In this document: positions 17,694 through 27,200 of the stretch, piece by piece
Layout of the letters: every line of letters begins with the position of its first letter
Numbering within the stretch: position 1 is the stretch's first letter
From: PWHG01 sp964406935
GTDB lineage: Bacteria; Patescibacteriota; Patescibacteriia; Patescibacteriales; UBA12465
Reading direction: 5' to 3'
Length of the DNA: 61,943 nt
NCBI GenBank assembly: GCA_964406935.1
Contig: CAYOTM010000003.1
Span: 1-61,943, forward strand
The notes under the pieces: model-generated
The model's database searches: none
What the model saw: only the letters and a program-made list of their open reading frames with translations
Told to the model about the DNA's origin: nothing
Made by a program: the position numbers and the translations under genes

Positions 17694-18284
17694 ATGTGGA
17701 AAAAGTTTTTTCTGTTTACCTGGGAGTTAGCCAAAGTAACGGTTATTTCTTTAGCAATTATTATTCCGGTTCGTTATTATTTAATCCAGCCATTTTACGT
17801 TAAAGGAGCTTCCATGGAACCCAATTTTCATGATCATGAATATTTAATTATTGATGAATTAAGTTATCGTTTTCGAGACCCTCAAAGAGGTGAAGTGGTA
17901 GTTTTTCGCTATCCTCGCAATCCTCAAGAATATTTTATTAAACGAATTATTGGCTTGCCAGGAGAAGAGATTCAGATTCGTGATGGGCAAGTAGTTATTT
18001 ATAATGAACAAAATCAAAATGGTGTATTTATTAATGAAGCTTTTTTAGAAGAAGGAACGTTTACTTATTCAGCCAATCAAGACCGAATTTCTTTAGCAGT
18101 TGACGAATATTATGTTTTAGGCGATAATCGAAGCGCTTCACTTGATTCTCGCAGCTTTGGTTCTCTTAAAAAACAATTTATTACGGGCCGAGTTTTTTTC
18201 CGTGGTTGGCCCTTTGATCGAGTTCAAGTTTTTAAACAATTACCAGACTTTGGCTTAATGCCTGAGGTAACTTCCATTGATTAA
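17694..18284 (+). CDS. lepB: Signal peptidase I
   Basis: Signal peptidase I cleaves Sec and Tat signal peptides on the outer face of the cytoplasmic membrane. The ATG at 17694 gives a 196-residue protein with one membrane helix (about 12-32). The catalytic Ser is Ser40 (GASMEPNF) and the general-base Lys is Lys83 (YFIKRIIGLPG). The GDNRSASLDSR box is near residue 145. An in-frame TTG at 17610 would add a second hydrophobic stretch. I prefer the ATG because it fits family length and the local start context. hisS starts 2 bp after the stop. The protein probably matures the many exported proteins encoded nearby. Confidence 0.92.
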   Translation: MWKKFFLFTWELAKVTVISLAIIIPVRYYLIQPFYVKGASMEPNFHDHEYLIIDELSYRFRDPQRGEVVVFRYPRNPQEYFIKRIIGLPGEEIQIRDGQVVIYNEQNQNGVFINEAFLEEGTFTYSANQDRISLAVDEYYVLGDNRSASLDSRSFGSLKKQFITGRVFFRGWPFDRVQVFKQLPDFGLMPEVTSID

Positions 18285-18285
18285 T

Positions 18286-19641
18286 ATGCCGAAAAAAAAA
18301 TTAATAACTAAAAAAACAACTTTTCATAAATCTACCCCTAAAAAATCTCATCGACGCTTTAGCCGATTGTTAGGGATGAAAGACATTGCTCCGGCTGAGC
18401 ATTTTTATTTTTCCTTAATTACTGAAAAAGCTCGTCAATTAGCTGAGCTTTATAGTTTTTCTCCAATTAAAACTCCAATTTTAGAAAGTATTGATTTATA
18501 TAGAAAATCTACCAGAGGTGGATCAGATAAAGATTTTTATCCAGTTGATTGTGAAAAAGGGGAGGCTGTTGTTTTACGTCCAGAAATTACTCAAGGAATA
18601 ATTCGTTCTTACTTCGAAAATAATTTAGACCAAGTTGAACAACCAGTGCGTTTATTTTCTTTGGGCCCAGTTTTTCGTCGGGAAAAATTACAATCTGGTC
18701 GTTATCGTGAATCAACTCAGTTAAATTTAGAAATTATTGGTGAGAAAAAACCGATGGCTGAAGCTTTAGTTATTTCTGCCGCCAATAGTTTTTTTAAAGA
18801 ATTTAATTTAGATGTTCAAGTTCAAATTAATAGTTTGGGCGGACCCGAATGTCGCAAAGAATATAGCTCTAAGTTAATGAGCTTTTACAAAGAAAGGGGT
18901 CGACGTTCAAAGCTGTGCAATAATTGTCGTAAAAATTTAGGAAAAAACATGTTCGCTTTGCTTGATTGTCAAGAAGAGGAATGTGTTAAAATGCACAGTG
19001 AAGCTCCGCAAATTGCTGATTGTTTAAGTGAAGAAAGTCAAAATCATTTTAAAAAAGTTTTGGAATATTTAGATGAGTTAAATATCAACTATAATTTTAA
19101 TCCTTATTTAGTTCGGGGTTTAAGTTATTATAATGATATTGTTTTTGAGTTTTGGCCCGTTAGCGAAACGGGCGAAGCTCAGGGTAAATTAGCCCTGGCT
19201 GGTGGTGGTCGCTACGATGAGTTTATTAGTCATATTGGCAATATAGAAACTTCTGCCGTTGGCTTAGCGATTGGTCTAGAAAGAGTGATGACTAAAATTA
19301 AAGACAAAATTACTAAGCAGCCTGTTGGCGAAGATTTAATTTTTATTGCTCAATTAGGTGAGCAAGCAAAAATTAAAGCAATGTTGTTGTTTGAAGACTT
19401 AAGACAGGTTGGCTACTCTGTTCGTCAATCATTTTCTTCCGATAGTTTAAAAAATCAAATTGAAGAAGCTACCCGCTTAAAATCAAAAATTAGTTTAATT
19501 TTAGGTAAAAAAGAAGTAATGGACGAAACAATTATTTTACGAGACATGGAATCAGGATCCCAGGAAATTATTGCTTATAAAAAAATTAAAGATAAATTAA
19601 GTAAAAAATTTAATAGAAAGGAAGGTGTTTATTATGGCTGA
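18286..19641 (+). CDS. hisS: Histidyl-tRNA synthetase
   Basis: This class II synthetase charges tRNA-His. The ATG at 18286 (451 residues) is preferred over an upstream in-frame TTG. Motif 1 and the ATP site (LRPEITQGI), motif 2 (GPVFRREKLQSGRYRE), the histidine-A segment (LVRGLSYYNDIVFE) and motif 3 (SAVGLAIGLERV) are present, followed by the anticodon-binding domain. A basic N-terminal extension of about 25 residues precedes the core. A cysteine cluster (CNNC, then C and C after 15 or more residues) in the insertion domain may bind zinc. The last 8 bases overlap the start of rpsU, and the rpsU ribosome-binding site lies inside the hisS coding sequence. Confidence 0.95.
   Translation: MPKKKLITKKTTFHKSTPKKSHRRFSRLLGMKDIAPAEHFYFSLITEKARQLAELYSFSPIKTPILESIDLYRKSTRGGSDKDFYPVDCEKGEAVVLRPEITQGIIRSYFENNLDQVEQPVRLFSLGPVFRREKLQSGRYRESTQLNLEIIGEKKPMAEALVISAANSFFKEFNLDVQVQINSLGGPECRKEYSSKLMSFYKERGRRSKLCNNCRKNLGKNMFALLDCQEEECVKMHSEAPQIADCLSEESQNHFKKVLEYLDELNINYNFNPYLVRGLSYYNDIVFEFWPVSETGEAQGKLALAGGGRYDEFISHIGNIETSAVGLAIGLERVMTKIKDKITKQPVGEDLIFIAQLGEQAKIKAMLLFEDLRQVGYSVRQSFSSDSLKNQIEEATRLKSKISLILGKKEVMDETIILRDMESGSQEIIAYKKIKDKLSKKFNRKEGVYYG
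19618..19627 (+). promoter_or_regulatory. Strong Shine-Dalgarno sequence for rpsU
   Basis: AAGGAAGGTG ends 6 nt before the ATG at 19634 and lies within the last codons of hisS. It pairs well with the usual 16S tail CACCTCCTT. Nearly all other starts in the window lack such a sequence, which makes this one stand out. Confidence 0.7.
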
Positions 19642-19864
19642 TATTAAAAGAAAGCCCGGTGAAAGTTTTGAAGGATTTTTACGTAAATTCAAAAAAGCCT
19701 TAAAAAATAGTAAGCGATTAGAAGTTGCTCGTTCTAAGCAACACGTTGAACCACGAGTCACTAAGAATAAACAACGTAAACAGACTTTAACTGGTTTGAA
19801 AATTCGAGCTGAAAAAGAATATTTACGAAAAATTGGTAAACTTCCCGAAAATGATTATAAATAA
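19634..19864 (+). CDS. rpsU: 30S ribosomal protein bS21
   Basis: bS21 is a small basic protein of the 30S platform, next to the anti-Shine-Dalgarno end of 16S rRNA. The 76-residue protein shows the family core KPGESFEGFLRKFKKAL near the N-terminus and a very basic C-terminal half. An in-frame GTG at 19625 exists, but the ATG at 19634 has correct spacing to the Shine-Dalgarno and gives the standard N-terminus. It overlaps hisS by 8 bp, so it may depend on translational coupling as well as its own ribosome-binding site. Two terminators follow. Confidence 0.93.
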   Translation: MADIKRKPGESFEGFLRKFKKALKNSKRLEVARSKQHVEPRVTKNKQRKQTLTGLKIRAEKEYLRKIGKLPENDYK

Positions 19865-19865
19865 A

Positions 19866-19889
19866 AAAATTCCCGCAAGGGATTTTTTT
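19866..19889 (+). terminator. Weak terminator after rpsU
   Basis: A short TCCC/GGGA stem with loop GCAA, flanked by an A-run and a T-run, begins 2 bp after the rpsU stop. Confidence 0.55.
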
Positions 19890-19923
19890 ATTTTTATTGC
19901 CTTGCCAAAAAATTTTATATTAT

Positions 19924-19948
19924 AAAAGCGCCCTTTAGGGCGCTTTTT
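19924..19948. terminator. Bidirectional terminator between rpsU and rel
   Basis: A perfect 10-bp stem AAAAGCGCCC/GGGCGCTTTT with a 4-nt loop. T-runs on both strands allow it to end both converging transcripts. Confidence 0.92.
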
Positions 19949-19982
19949 AAGATTGAGAAGAGTTTATTTTCAAAATTTTTAA

Positions 19983-21449
19983 TTAATATTTTTTTCCTGG
20001 TAAAAATCGACGAATATTTTCGAGGGCTGATTTTTTGGCATATTGTTTAATTCTTTCTTTAGCTCGCTTAGTTTTAACAAATTTTAGCCAGTCTTTGTTT
20101 GGGTGCTGGCGATTTTTTTCAGTAATAATTTCAATCATGTCGCCATTTTTTAATATTTGATCGAGTTTAGAGATTTTTTCGTTAATTAATACACCCGCTG
20201 CTCGGTTACCAACATTAGTATGTATAGCATAGGCAAAGTCGATGGGGGTGGCCCCCTCAGACAGCTCAAAAACATCTCCCTTGGGAGAAAAAACAAAAAT
20301 TCGATCGTGAAAGACATCAAGTTTAATTTTTTGCACAAACTCACTAGTATTGGAAACTTCTTTTTGCGCATCTAAAATCTCTTTTACCCAATTGGGTTGA
20401 GCATCAGTCTTCTTAGAAGATTTAGATTTATAGTACCAATGGGCGGCTAAACCATACAAAGACTCCTCATGCATTTCTTTGGTCCTAATTTGAAATTCCA
20501 CCGCTTTACCCTCGGGCCCAAAAATAGTGGTGTGTAAAGAACGATAACCATTAGGCTTAGGGACGGCAATATAATCCTTAAAACGATTAGGTTTGGGGCG
20601 CCATAAAGTATGAATAATTCCTAAGCTTTTATAACAATTATCAATATTATCCACAATAATTCTTAAGGCAAAAACATCATAAATTTCATTAAATTTTCTA
20701 TCTTTTTTTTGCATTTTTTGATAAATGCTGTATAAGTGCTTGAATCTAACTTCAATTTGATAATCAATGTCGGCTTCTTCCATTTTAGGAGAAATAATAT
20801 TTTTTATTTTTTGAAAATATTGATTTCTCTCAGCTCGTTTTTCTACTTCATATTCCTGTTCTAATTCATGAAATTTATCGGGAAATAAATATTTAAAACA
20901 AATATCTTCCATTTGCCATTTTAAGCGCCAAATCCCCAGCATGCCAGCAATCGGCGCATATATTTCTAAAGTTTCCTGAGCGATTCTTTTTTGTTTATTT
21001 TCTGGTAAAGAATCTAGGGTACGCAAATTATGTAAGCGATCACAAAATTTAATAAAAATTACTCGCGTATCATTCGCCATCGCTAAAAACATTTTTTTTA
21101 AATTTTCTCGATAACGCTCAATTCCTCGATATTTAATTTTTCCCAATTTAGTGATGCCTTTAACTAAATAATAAATTTCGGAACCAAATTTTTTGCGAAT
21201 TTCCTTTAAAGTAACCTGAGTATCTTCAGGAACATCATGTAACAGGCCGGCCGCAATTGTTGGTAAATCTGCCTTGATCTCGGCTAATAAATAAGCCGTA
21301 TGTAGGGAATGCTGAATATAAGGCTCGCCACCTTTTCTTAGTTGTTTTTGATGAGCTTTATCGGCAAAATCATAAGCCCGCCTCAGGAGATTAGAATTTT
21401 CTTGAGGGTGATTTTCTTGAAATTTTTTTATTACTCTTTCAATCGTCAT
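19983..21449 (-). CDS. rel: RelA/SpoT-type (p)ppGpp synthetase/hydrolase lacking the C-terminal regulatory half
   Basis: The enzyme makes and degrades the stringent-response alarmone (p)ppGpp. In order it carries an HD hydrolase domain (His47, then LLHDVPEDT at about 69-77, and FCDRLHNLRTL), a synthetase domain (about 235-345, with RFKDYIAVPKPNGYRSLH) and a TGS domain (about 385-445). It ends at residue 488. The helical, zinc-finger and ACT modules that complete the usual protein of about 700-750 residues are missing, so ribosome sensing is probably altered. Key residues of both active sites look intact, so it is likely bifunctional. The gene converges on rpsU and diverges from the giant surface-protein gene. 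Confidence 0.92.
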   Translation of the reverse strand: MTIERVIKKFQENHPQENSNLLRRAYDFADKAHQKQLRKGGEPYIQHSLHTAYLLAEIKADLPTIAAGLLHDVPEDTQVTLKEIRKKFGSEIYYLVKGITKLGKIKYRGIERYRENLKKMFLAMANDTRVIFIKFCDRLHNLRTLDSLPENKQKRIAQETLEIYAPIAGMLGIWRLKWQMEDICFKYLFPDKFHELEQEYEVEKRAERNQYFQKIKNIISPKMEEADIDYQIEVRFKHLYSIYQKMQKKDRKFNEIYDVFALRIIVDNIDNCYKSLGIIHTLWRPKPNRFKDYIAVPKPNGYRSLHTTIFGPEGKAVEFQIRTKEMHEESLYGLAAHWYYKSKSSKKTDAQPNWVKEILDAQKEVSNTSEFVQKIKLDVFHDRIFVFSPKGDVFELSEGATPIDFAYAIHTNVGNRAAGVLINEKISKLDQILKNGDMIEIITEKNRQHPNKDWLKFVKTKRAKERIKQYAKKSALENIRRFLPGKKY

Positions 21450-21486
21450 TTATTAGTTTTTTTATATTTTCTAAATTTTATTTATA

Positions 21487-21495
21487 TGGTATAAT
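21487..21495 (+). promoter_or_regulatory. Extended -10 promoter for the surface-protein block
   Basis: TGG immediately precedes TATAAT at 21490-21495, with no convincing -35. The predicted start near 21502 leaves a leader of about 70 nt. The leader contains an AGGCT...AGCCT hairpin (about 21508-21529). Confidence 0.5.
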
Positions 21496-21572
21496 ATTAA
21501 ATATTAAAAGGCTTAAATTGTTTAGCCTATTTAATAAAATTATAACATAATTATTTAGTAAATTAAATTAAC

Positions 21573-24221
21573 ATGAGCTGTAAAATTATCAAAGTTTTTT
21601 TACTAGTTATTTTTTCTTTTTTTGTAATTCAGACAATACCGGCTTTAGCCCAAGTGAATGAAGTTTATGGGCTTGATGGCCCACCAGTAGCTGGCATGGA
21701 AACCGCCGATGATCTTGACATTAAACAGGTGATTTCTAATATTATCTCCTGGGTTTTAGGATTTTTGGGTTTAATTGCTGTTTCAGTAGTAATGTATGCT
21801 GGTTTTTTATGGATGACATCGGGCGGAGTGGCTGATAAAATAAGTAGGGCCAAGAAAATGTTGATTAATGGTTTAATTGGTTTATTGATAATTATTTTTT
21901 CTTGGGTGATTGTTACCTTAGTTTTTAAAACAGTTTCGGACGCAATATTTGGCGGTGACTTTACCGATAAAATCCCTAGCCAATATTTTAGCCCCGGCTT
22001 TGGCGCTTTAGGAGTTTGTACTTTAAGTTATGTTTATCCTGAGCCGTGGCAAAAGGAAGTGCCCCGCAATACCACAATCATGGTAACCTTTAAGGAAAAG
22101 TTAAACCCTTTATCGGTTTGTATTGCTGACGATGGTAGTCCTTGTGATTGCAATCAAGCAGGGTGTAGTTTAATTAATTATAACAATCTCACTATTTATC
22201 CAAAAAATTTAGGGAACAGTGAAGAAAATTATTTAAAAAATGCGATTGCGCAACTAACTGAAGATCAAAAAACAATTATTATAATTCCTCAAGAATATTT
22301 AGGATCTTCTAGCGGTAATATAAGTTATGTAGTGAGATTATCAGGCTTAGAAAAAGAAAACAATGATTTAATTTTTAGTACCTGTGCCTCTGACTGGTTT
22401 GAGTGGGAGTTTGAAGTAAGTGATAAAATTGACCTTATCCCCCCCCAAATTTTATCAGGCGGTATTTTTCCGTTACCGGATGATGAAAAAGATAATAAAA
22501 TAGAAACTGTTGCGGTTAAAGCTCAAGGCAGTATTAGTGTTCAAGCTTGCCCAGGAATTTATCAAGCAGCTACTAATGAAAACCCAGTTCCTATTGGCAG
22601 CTCTGGCCCTGCTACGGCGACCGTTTATTCTGATTATAGTAAGCCTTATAATACACTAGAGCTTGTTGTTTTATCTAATAATAGCGTCCAACTAAAAAGT
22701 GGAGTCAATTTATTAGGAACAGCTAATTGGGTTAATAATTCTGTCACCTTTCCTGAATATATAACTTTAAATGTTGACAACTGGGAGGCAGGTAACTCTT
22801 GGACGGTGCAAGTTAATCAGAGACAATTAGCCGATACTTTGACTATTGGTAATCAGGTATATACTTTTGCGGAGGAGGCATCTAATATTAGTCAAATAAC
22901 TGTTCCTAGCCCTTGTAATTTAGGGGGCCAAGCTCAAAACATTGCTAATCAATTAAATAATCATCCTAACATCGCACCAACATTGAGTGGCACAACTGTA
23001 AATTTAGAAGCAAGATTAGCTGGTGTAGCTAGTAATTCAATTATTTTAGCCACCACCAATGAAACTGCTTTATTATTAGCGCCAATGAGCGGCGGGCTTA
23101 ATGGGGGCACTAGTTATATTATTAATGATAGTGCTGATGGGCCAATGAATTCTATTATTCAAATTAACTTTAACGAAGCGATTAATCCGTTTAATGTTTC
23201 TGGCCCAGCGACTTTAGTGCAGGATTATATTCGAGTAATAAACAACCAAGCTGGCGCTTTAGCGGCTGGTCAAGCTTGCGGCCAAAACAGTAATTGTTTG
23301 TCTTATAACTGTCAATCTGGCCAATGTATCGGCAATATTTTAGCTGGTGAATTTAGAATTAGCAATCGTTATCGGACAGTAGAGTTTATTAGTGATAATG
23401 AATGTGGCACCAATAGTTGTGGGGAAAAATTTTATTGCCTACCGGCTGATAGTAATCTTCGAGTAGAACTTAGGGCCGCTGATTTACGTTCTTGTGCCTC
23501 TGATAATGACTGTTTGATGTATCAACCATTTGGGCAGTGCCTAAATAGTGACTTAGGCTATCAGACTTGTCAAAACACTGATGGCAGATATTTTCCAACA
23601 TCTGATGTTAATAATTTAAATGGTGTTGTTGATGCCGCCTTTAATTCGCTTGATGGTAATCGTAATTCTTTTGCTGATGGGCCTGCTAGTTATTATAATG
23701 AAAATAATCCCAACCCTGACTCGGGCGATAATTATCGTTGGAGTTTTTTTATTAATGATGTGATTAATACTAATCCTCCAAATATTAATTTTGTTAGTCC
23801 ATTACAGGGATCTCCAGAGGTTTCCAGTATAGATCCAATAAAAATTTATTTTGACTCTTTAATGTTAAATAGTAGTTTACGATCCGGTTCGATTATTTTA
23901 ACTGGCCCCAGCGGAACGACTGAACATAAATTAATTAATTTAAGTACTGATGCGGGGGCCGTGGGCTATTGGATTGGTTCAGAAAATGTTGACTTAAATT
24001 TAGATGGTAAGGCTGATGTTACTTACGCCACCATTTTAAATACAGGATTACCGCCTTTAGTTACTTGGCGAGCCCAAGTTGGCTCAGGAGTGAGAAATAT
24101 TTATCAAAATTGTTTTAAGCCTAGCTCGGGTCCTGATTGTAGCGCTAGCGAAGAAAATCCTTCATGTTGTTTTGGTGCCCCAACCTCTATCTTAGATGCT
24201 CAGGGCAATTGCTTGCCATAA
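21573..24221 (+). CDS. Giant secreted protein: VirB2/TrbC-like pilin segment fused to Ig-like domains
   Basis: The 882-residue protein starts with a signal peptide cleaved near ALAQ. Two hydrophobic helices follow (about 50-72 and 85-118) with the T4SS-pilin pattern, including VMYAGFLWMTSGG between them and LINGLIGLLIII in the second. The rest is extracellular. Bacterial Ig-like (Big_5/SbsA type) segments are visible near residues 160-290, 520-600 and 740-830, with a Cys-rich stretch at about 565-670. The N-terminal 120 residues closely match the next gene's. Normal VirB2 pilins end after the two helices, so this is a fusion that probably anchors a large ectodomain in the membrane or a pilus base. 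The function is inferred only. Confidence 0.82.
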   Translation: MSCKIIKVFLLVIFSFFVIQTIPALAQVNEVYGLDGPPVAGMETADDLDIKQVISNIISWVLGFLGLIAVSVVMYAGFLWMTSGGVADKISRAKKMLINGLIGLLIIIFSWVIVTLVFKTVSDAIFGGDFTDKIPSQYFSPGFGALGVCTLSYVYPEPWQKEVPRNTTIMVTFKEKLNPLSVCIADDGSPCDCNQAGCSLINYNNLTIYPKNLGNSEENYLKNAIAQLTEDQKTIIIIPQEYLGSSSGNISYVVRLSGLEKENNDLIFSTCASDWFEWEFEVSDKIDLIPPQILSGGIFPLPDDEKDNKIETVAVKAQGSISVQACPGIYQAATNENPVPIGSSGPATATVYSDYSKPYNTLELVVLSNNSVQLKSGVNLLGTANWVNNSVTFPEYITLNVDNWEAGNSWTVQVNQRQLADTLTIGNQVYTFAEEASNISQITVPSPCNLGGQAQNIANQLNNHPNIAPTLSGTTVNLEARLAGVASNSIILATTNETALLLAPMSGGLNGGTSYIINDSADGPMNSIIQINFNEAINPFNVSGPATLVQDYIRVINNQAGALAAGQACGQNSNCLSYNCQSGQCIGNILAGEFRISNRYRTVEFISDNECGTNSCGEKFYCLPADSNLRVELRAADLRSCASDNDCLMYQPFGQCLNSDLGYQTCQNTDGRYFPTSDVNNLNGVVDAAFNSLDGNRNSFADGPASYYNENNPNPDSGDNYRWSFFINDVINTNPPNINFVSPLQGSPEVSSIDPIKIYFDSLMLNSSLRSGSIILTGPSGTTEHKLINLSTDAGAVGYWIGSENVDLNLDGKADVTYATILNTGLPPLVTWRAQVGSGVRNIYQNCFKPSSGPDCSASEENPSCCFGAPTSILDAQGNCLP

Positions 24222-24252
24222 TTATAGCCATAATAATTTTTAATATATTATC

Positions 24253-27200
24253 ATGAAACGCCCAAATTATTTTTATTTAATTTTTTTCAGCTTGTTGTTG
24301 GGAGCCCTTACTTTATTTCTTGTTAATACTTCAGCCTTGGCTCAAGTAAGTGATGTTTATGGGCTTGATAGCCCGCCAGTAACTGGCATGGAAACAGCTG
24401 ACGACTTAGATTTAAAAGATGCTATTTCTAGGGCCATCTCTTTTGTTTTAGGTTTTTTGGGTTTAATTGCTGTTGTTGTTGTGATGTATGCTGGTTTTTT
24501 ATGGATGACCTCAGGTGGAGCAGTGGAACGAATTGATAGGGCGAAAAGAATGTTAAAAAATGGCTTGATTGGTTTATTAATAATTATTTTTTCTTGGGCC
24601 ATCGTCACTTTAGTAATTAATACAGCGATTAATTTTCCTGGTATTGGCTCGGGAGTGGTTTGTCAAGACGGTGACACTAAGCCCTGTGGTTGCGGTGGCG
24701 TTAGATATTGTTTTGATGGTGCCTGGGGTGTTTGTGAGGGCTCTGATTGTAGTACCCTTCCACCAGGAACCGGGGGTAGTAGTTGTGATGCCAATCCATT
24801 AACACCAGAGTGTGACATTGACAATGATGCTTGCGATCCTAGTTGGTATTGTGATGGCGCTTCTTGTACCTGCAAAGCGCTTGGTAGTATTGGTTCGCCC
24901 TGTAGTAGTGATCCTCTAGGGTCTTGTGTCCCGGATAATAATTTATGTGGTCAGTATTTAACTTGTTCTGATGCTTGTGTCTGTGAAGGGGGTCCGGTGA
25001 TTTTAGATATTATACCAGTTGGCGGATTTTGTTCTAACAATATTAATACCCCTTGTCTCAGTAATGATGATTGTGGGGCGGGTACTTGTGACACCACTAC
25101 TCCCAATGGAGCGATAGATAATTTTATTACTATTTTTGGTTTAAATTTTGGTGATTATCAATCTGGGGTTAGTCAAGTCCTATTTTTTAACAATAGTTTG
25201 CCTGGCGGTGTTCCGGGAAACTTGCCTAGTGACATTAATCCTACTTGCAGTAATCATTGGACCGATACTCAAATCATCATTGCTATCCCAGCTGGAGTTG
25301 ATCTTGGTCCAATTGTAGTGAAAACAGCTGATGGTCAAGAAGATTCTAGTAATGCTGGCCCCGGTCCAGTTTTAGTTGACTTTCAACCTAATAACATTGC
25401 TCGTCCTGGTTTATGTGAAATTGATCCTCAATCAGGGGTAGCTGATGATTTAATTAATTATCAAGGAATCAATTTATTTAATGGTGAAGCTTATTTTGGT
25501 AGCTATACTCAAAACATTAAAGCGGCTGATTCTAATTTTAATGATTCTCAGGGAATAACTGGTAGTGCCTCGGTCCCTTATATTGGGGCTGGCCAAGCTA
25601 GCACTTTTGTAGCTGGCACCATTGCTGGTTTTTTACAAAAAAGCAATTATTTATATTTTACTAAAAATCAAGAACCTCAGGCGACGCCTTTTATTTCTAG
25701 TTTTGAGCCCAGCCAAGGAACGATTGGCCAATATATTACTATTTATGGTAGTGGTTTCGGCGATTTTAAGGGTAATAGTAGTGTTTATTTAGGTGGCAAT
25801 GAGGTTAATTATACTTTTCCAGAGGTTTGCGCTAATTCAGTTTGGGATAATAATAAAATTATCGTTAAGGTTCCCGAAGGAATTGCTAATGGTGATTATA
25901 CAATTAATTTAAATATTGGTTCCTTAACGATTAGCTCTGAACAATTAAATCCAGATAAGTTCACGGTTAATACTAGCTTGCCTCTGCCTCCAAGCTTATG
26001 TCGCGTTTCTCCTATTAGAGGACAAGCTGATTATTCAGTAAAACTATGGGGAGAATATTTTGGGCAAACAAATTCTAGTGCTCAAGCAGTTTTTCATGTT
26101 AATAAATTATTTCTTGGGCTTATTCAAAAAGATGGTACAGCTGATTTATTAGAAGCTAAGGTTCCAGTGGGGGCAATTACTGGCCCACTTAAAGTAGTTA
26201 ATACTAGTAATTTATTAGCTAGCAATAATTTTAATTTTGAAATTGGTCCTTGTCAAACCGATGCTGATTGCGGTCTAGATATTTGTTGTCCAGCTGGAAC
26301 CTTTAAGGCTAATCGTTGTGAAACAACTTTAAATGATTGTTCTTTAGATATTCCCAGTTCCGTTTTTGAATGGAGTTTTAGTACTGGTTTTTCAGGTGAT
26401 GGTGGAAATGGTGTAGGTACTGATAGTTGTGAGGGCTTAGCTCATTTATTGGGTGCTTGTCAGGTTGATGAATTCTGTCCTAATTCGCCCGGTTTATGTT
26501 CAATTTCTCCTTTTGGACAAGCCATTAGTTCTTGTGATAGTTCTTGTAATAGCATTAGTGATTGTGTGGGCAATCAATGTACTTTTGTTTCCTCCTTAGA
26601 TAAATGTAATTTAAACGGCTCTACTTGTTCGGCTGATCAGCCCTTTACTTATGAGTTGGGCGGAGGGACCTATGAAACTACTCGTTCTTGTCAGTTGTTT
26701 AGCGGTCAAGGTCATTGGTATATTCCTATTAAAACTTCTTGCCCTAGTGGTTGGATTAATATTGGTTATGGTTGCAGGTCAATAGAAAATTGTAATGCTT
26801 GCATCGCTGGTTTTAGTTGTGCTGATTTGGGTAGCGGCGGAACCTGTGTTTCAAGTAAGTTGTGTTCGGCTAGCGCCACTTGCGTTAATGATGAATGTTT
26901 ACGCAATCAATCATTTTGTGAATGTTGTTGTGAAATTGGTCAGAGCGAAAGCGATTGTTGTTATCCTTTACAATGTGAAGGAACTTGCGGCTCTGATTTA
27001 GCTGATGATGGCGTCGGACTAGGACGTTGTTCTGGTTGCACAACTTATGTTGGGGGAGTGATTGATCAAGCATTGTCTAACTCGGCTTGTAACTGCCCTG
27101 GTTTTTCTGGTAAATATTGTGACACTAATATTGGTTCGGGCGTTTGTGTCGACTGTTCTAATCTCGGAGAAGATGACTGTCGAGCTAATAGTGATCAATG

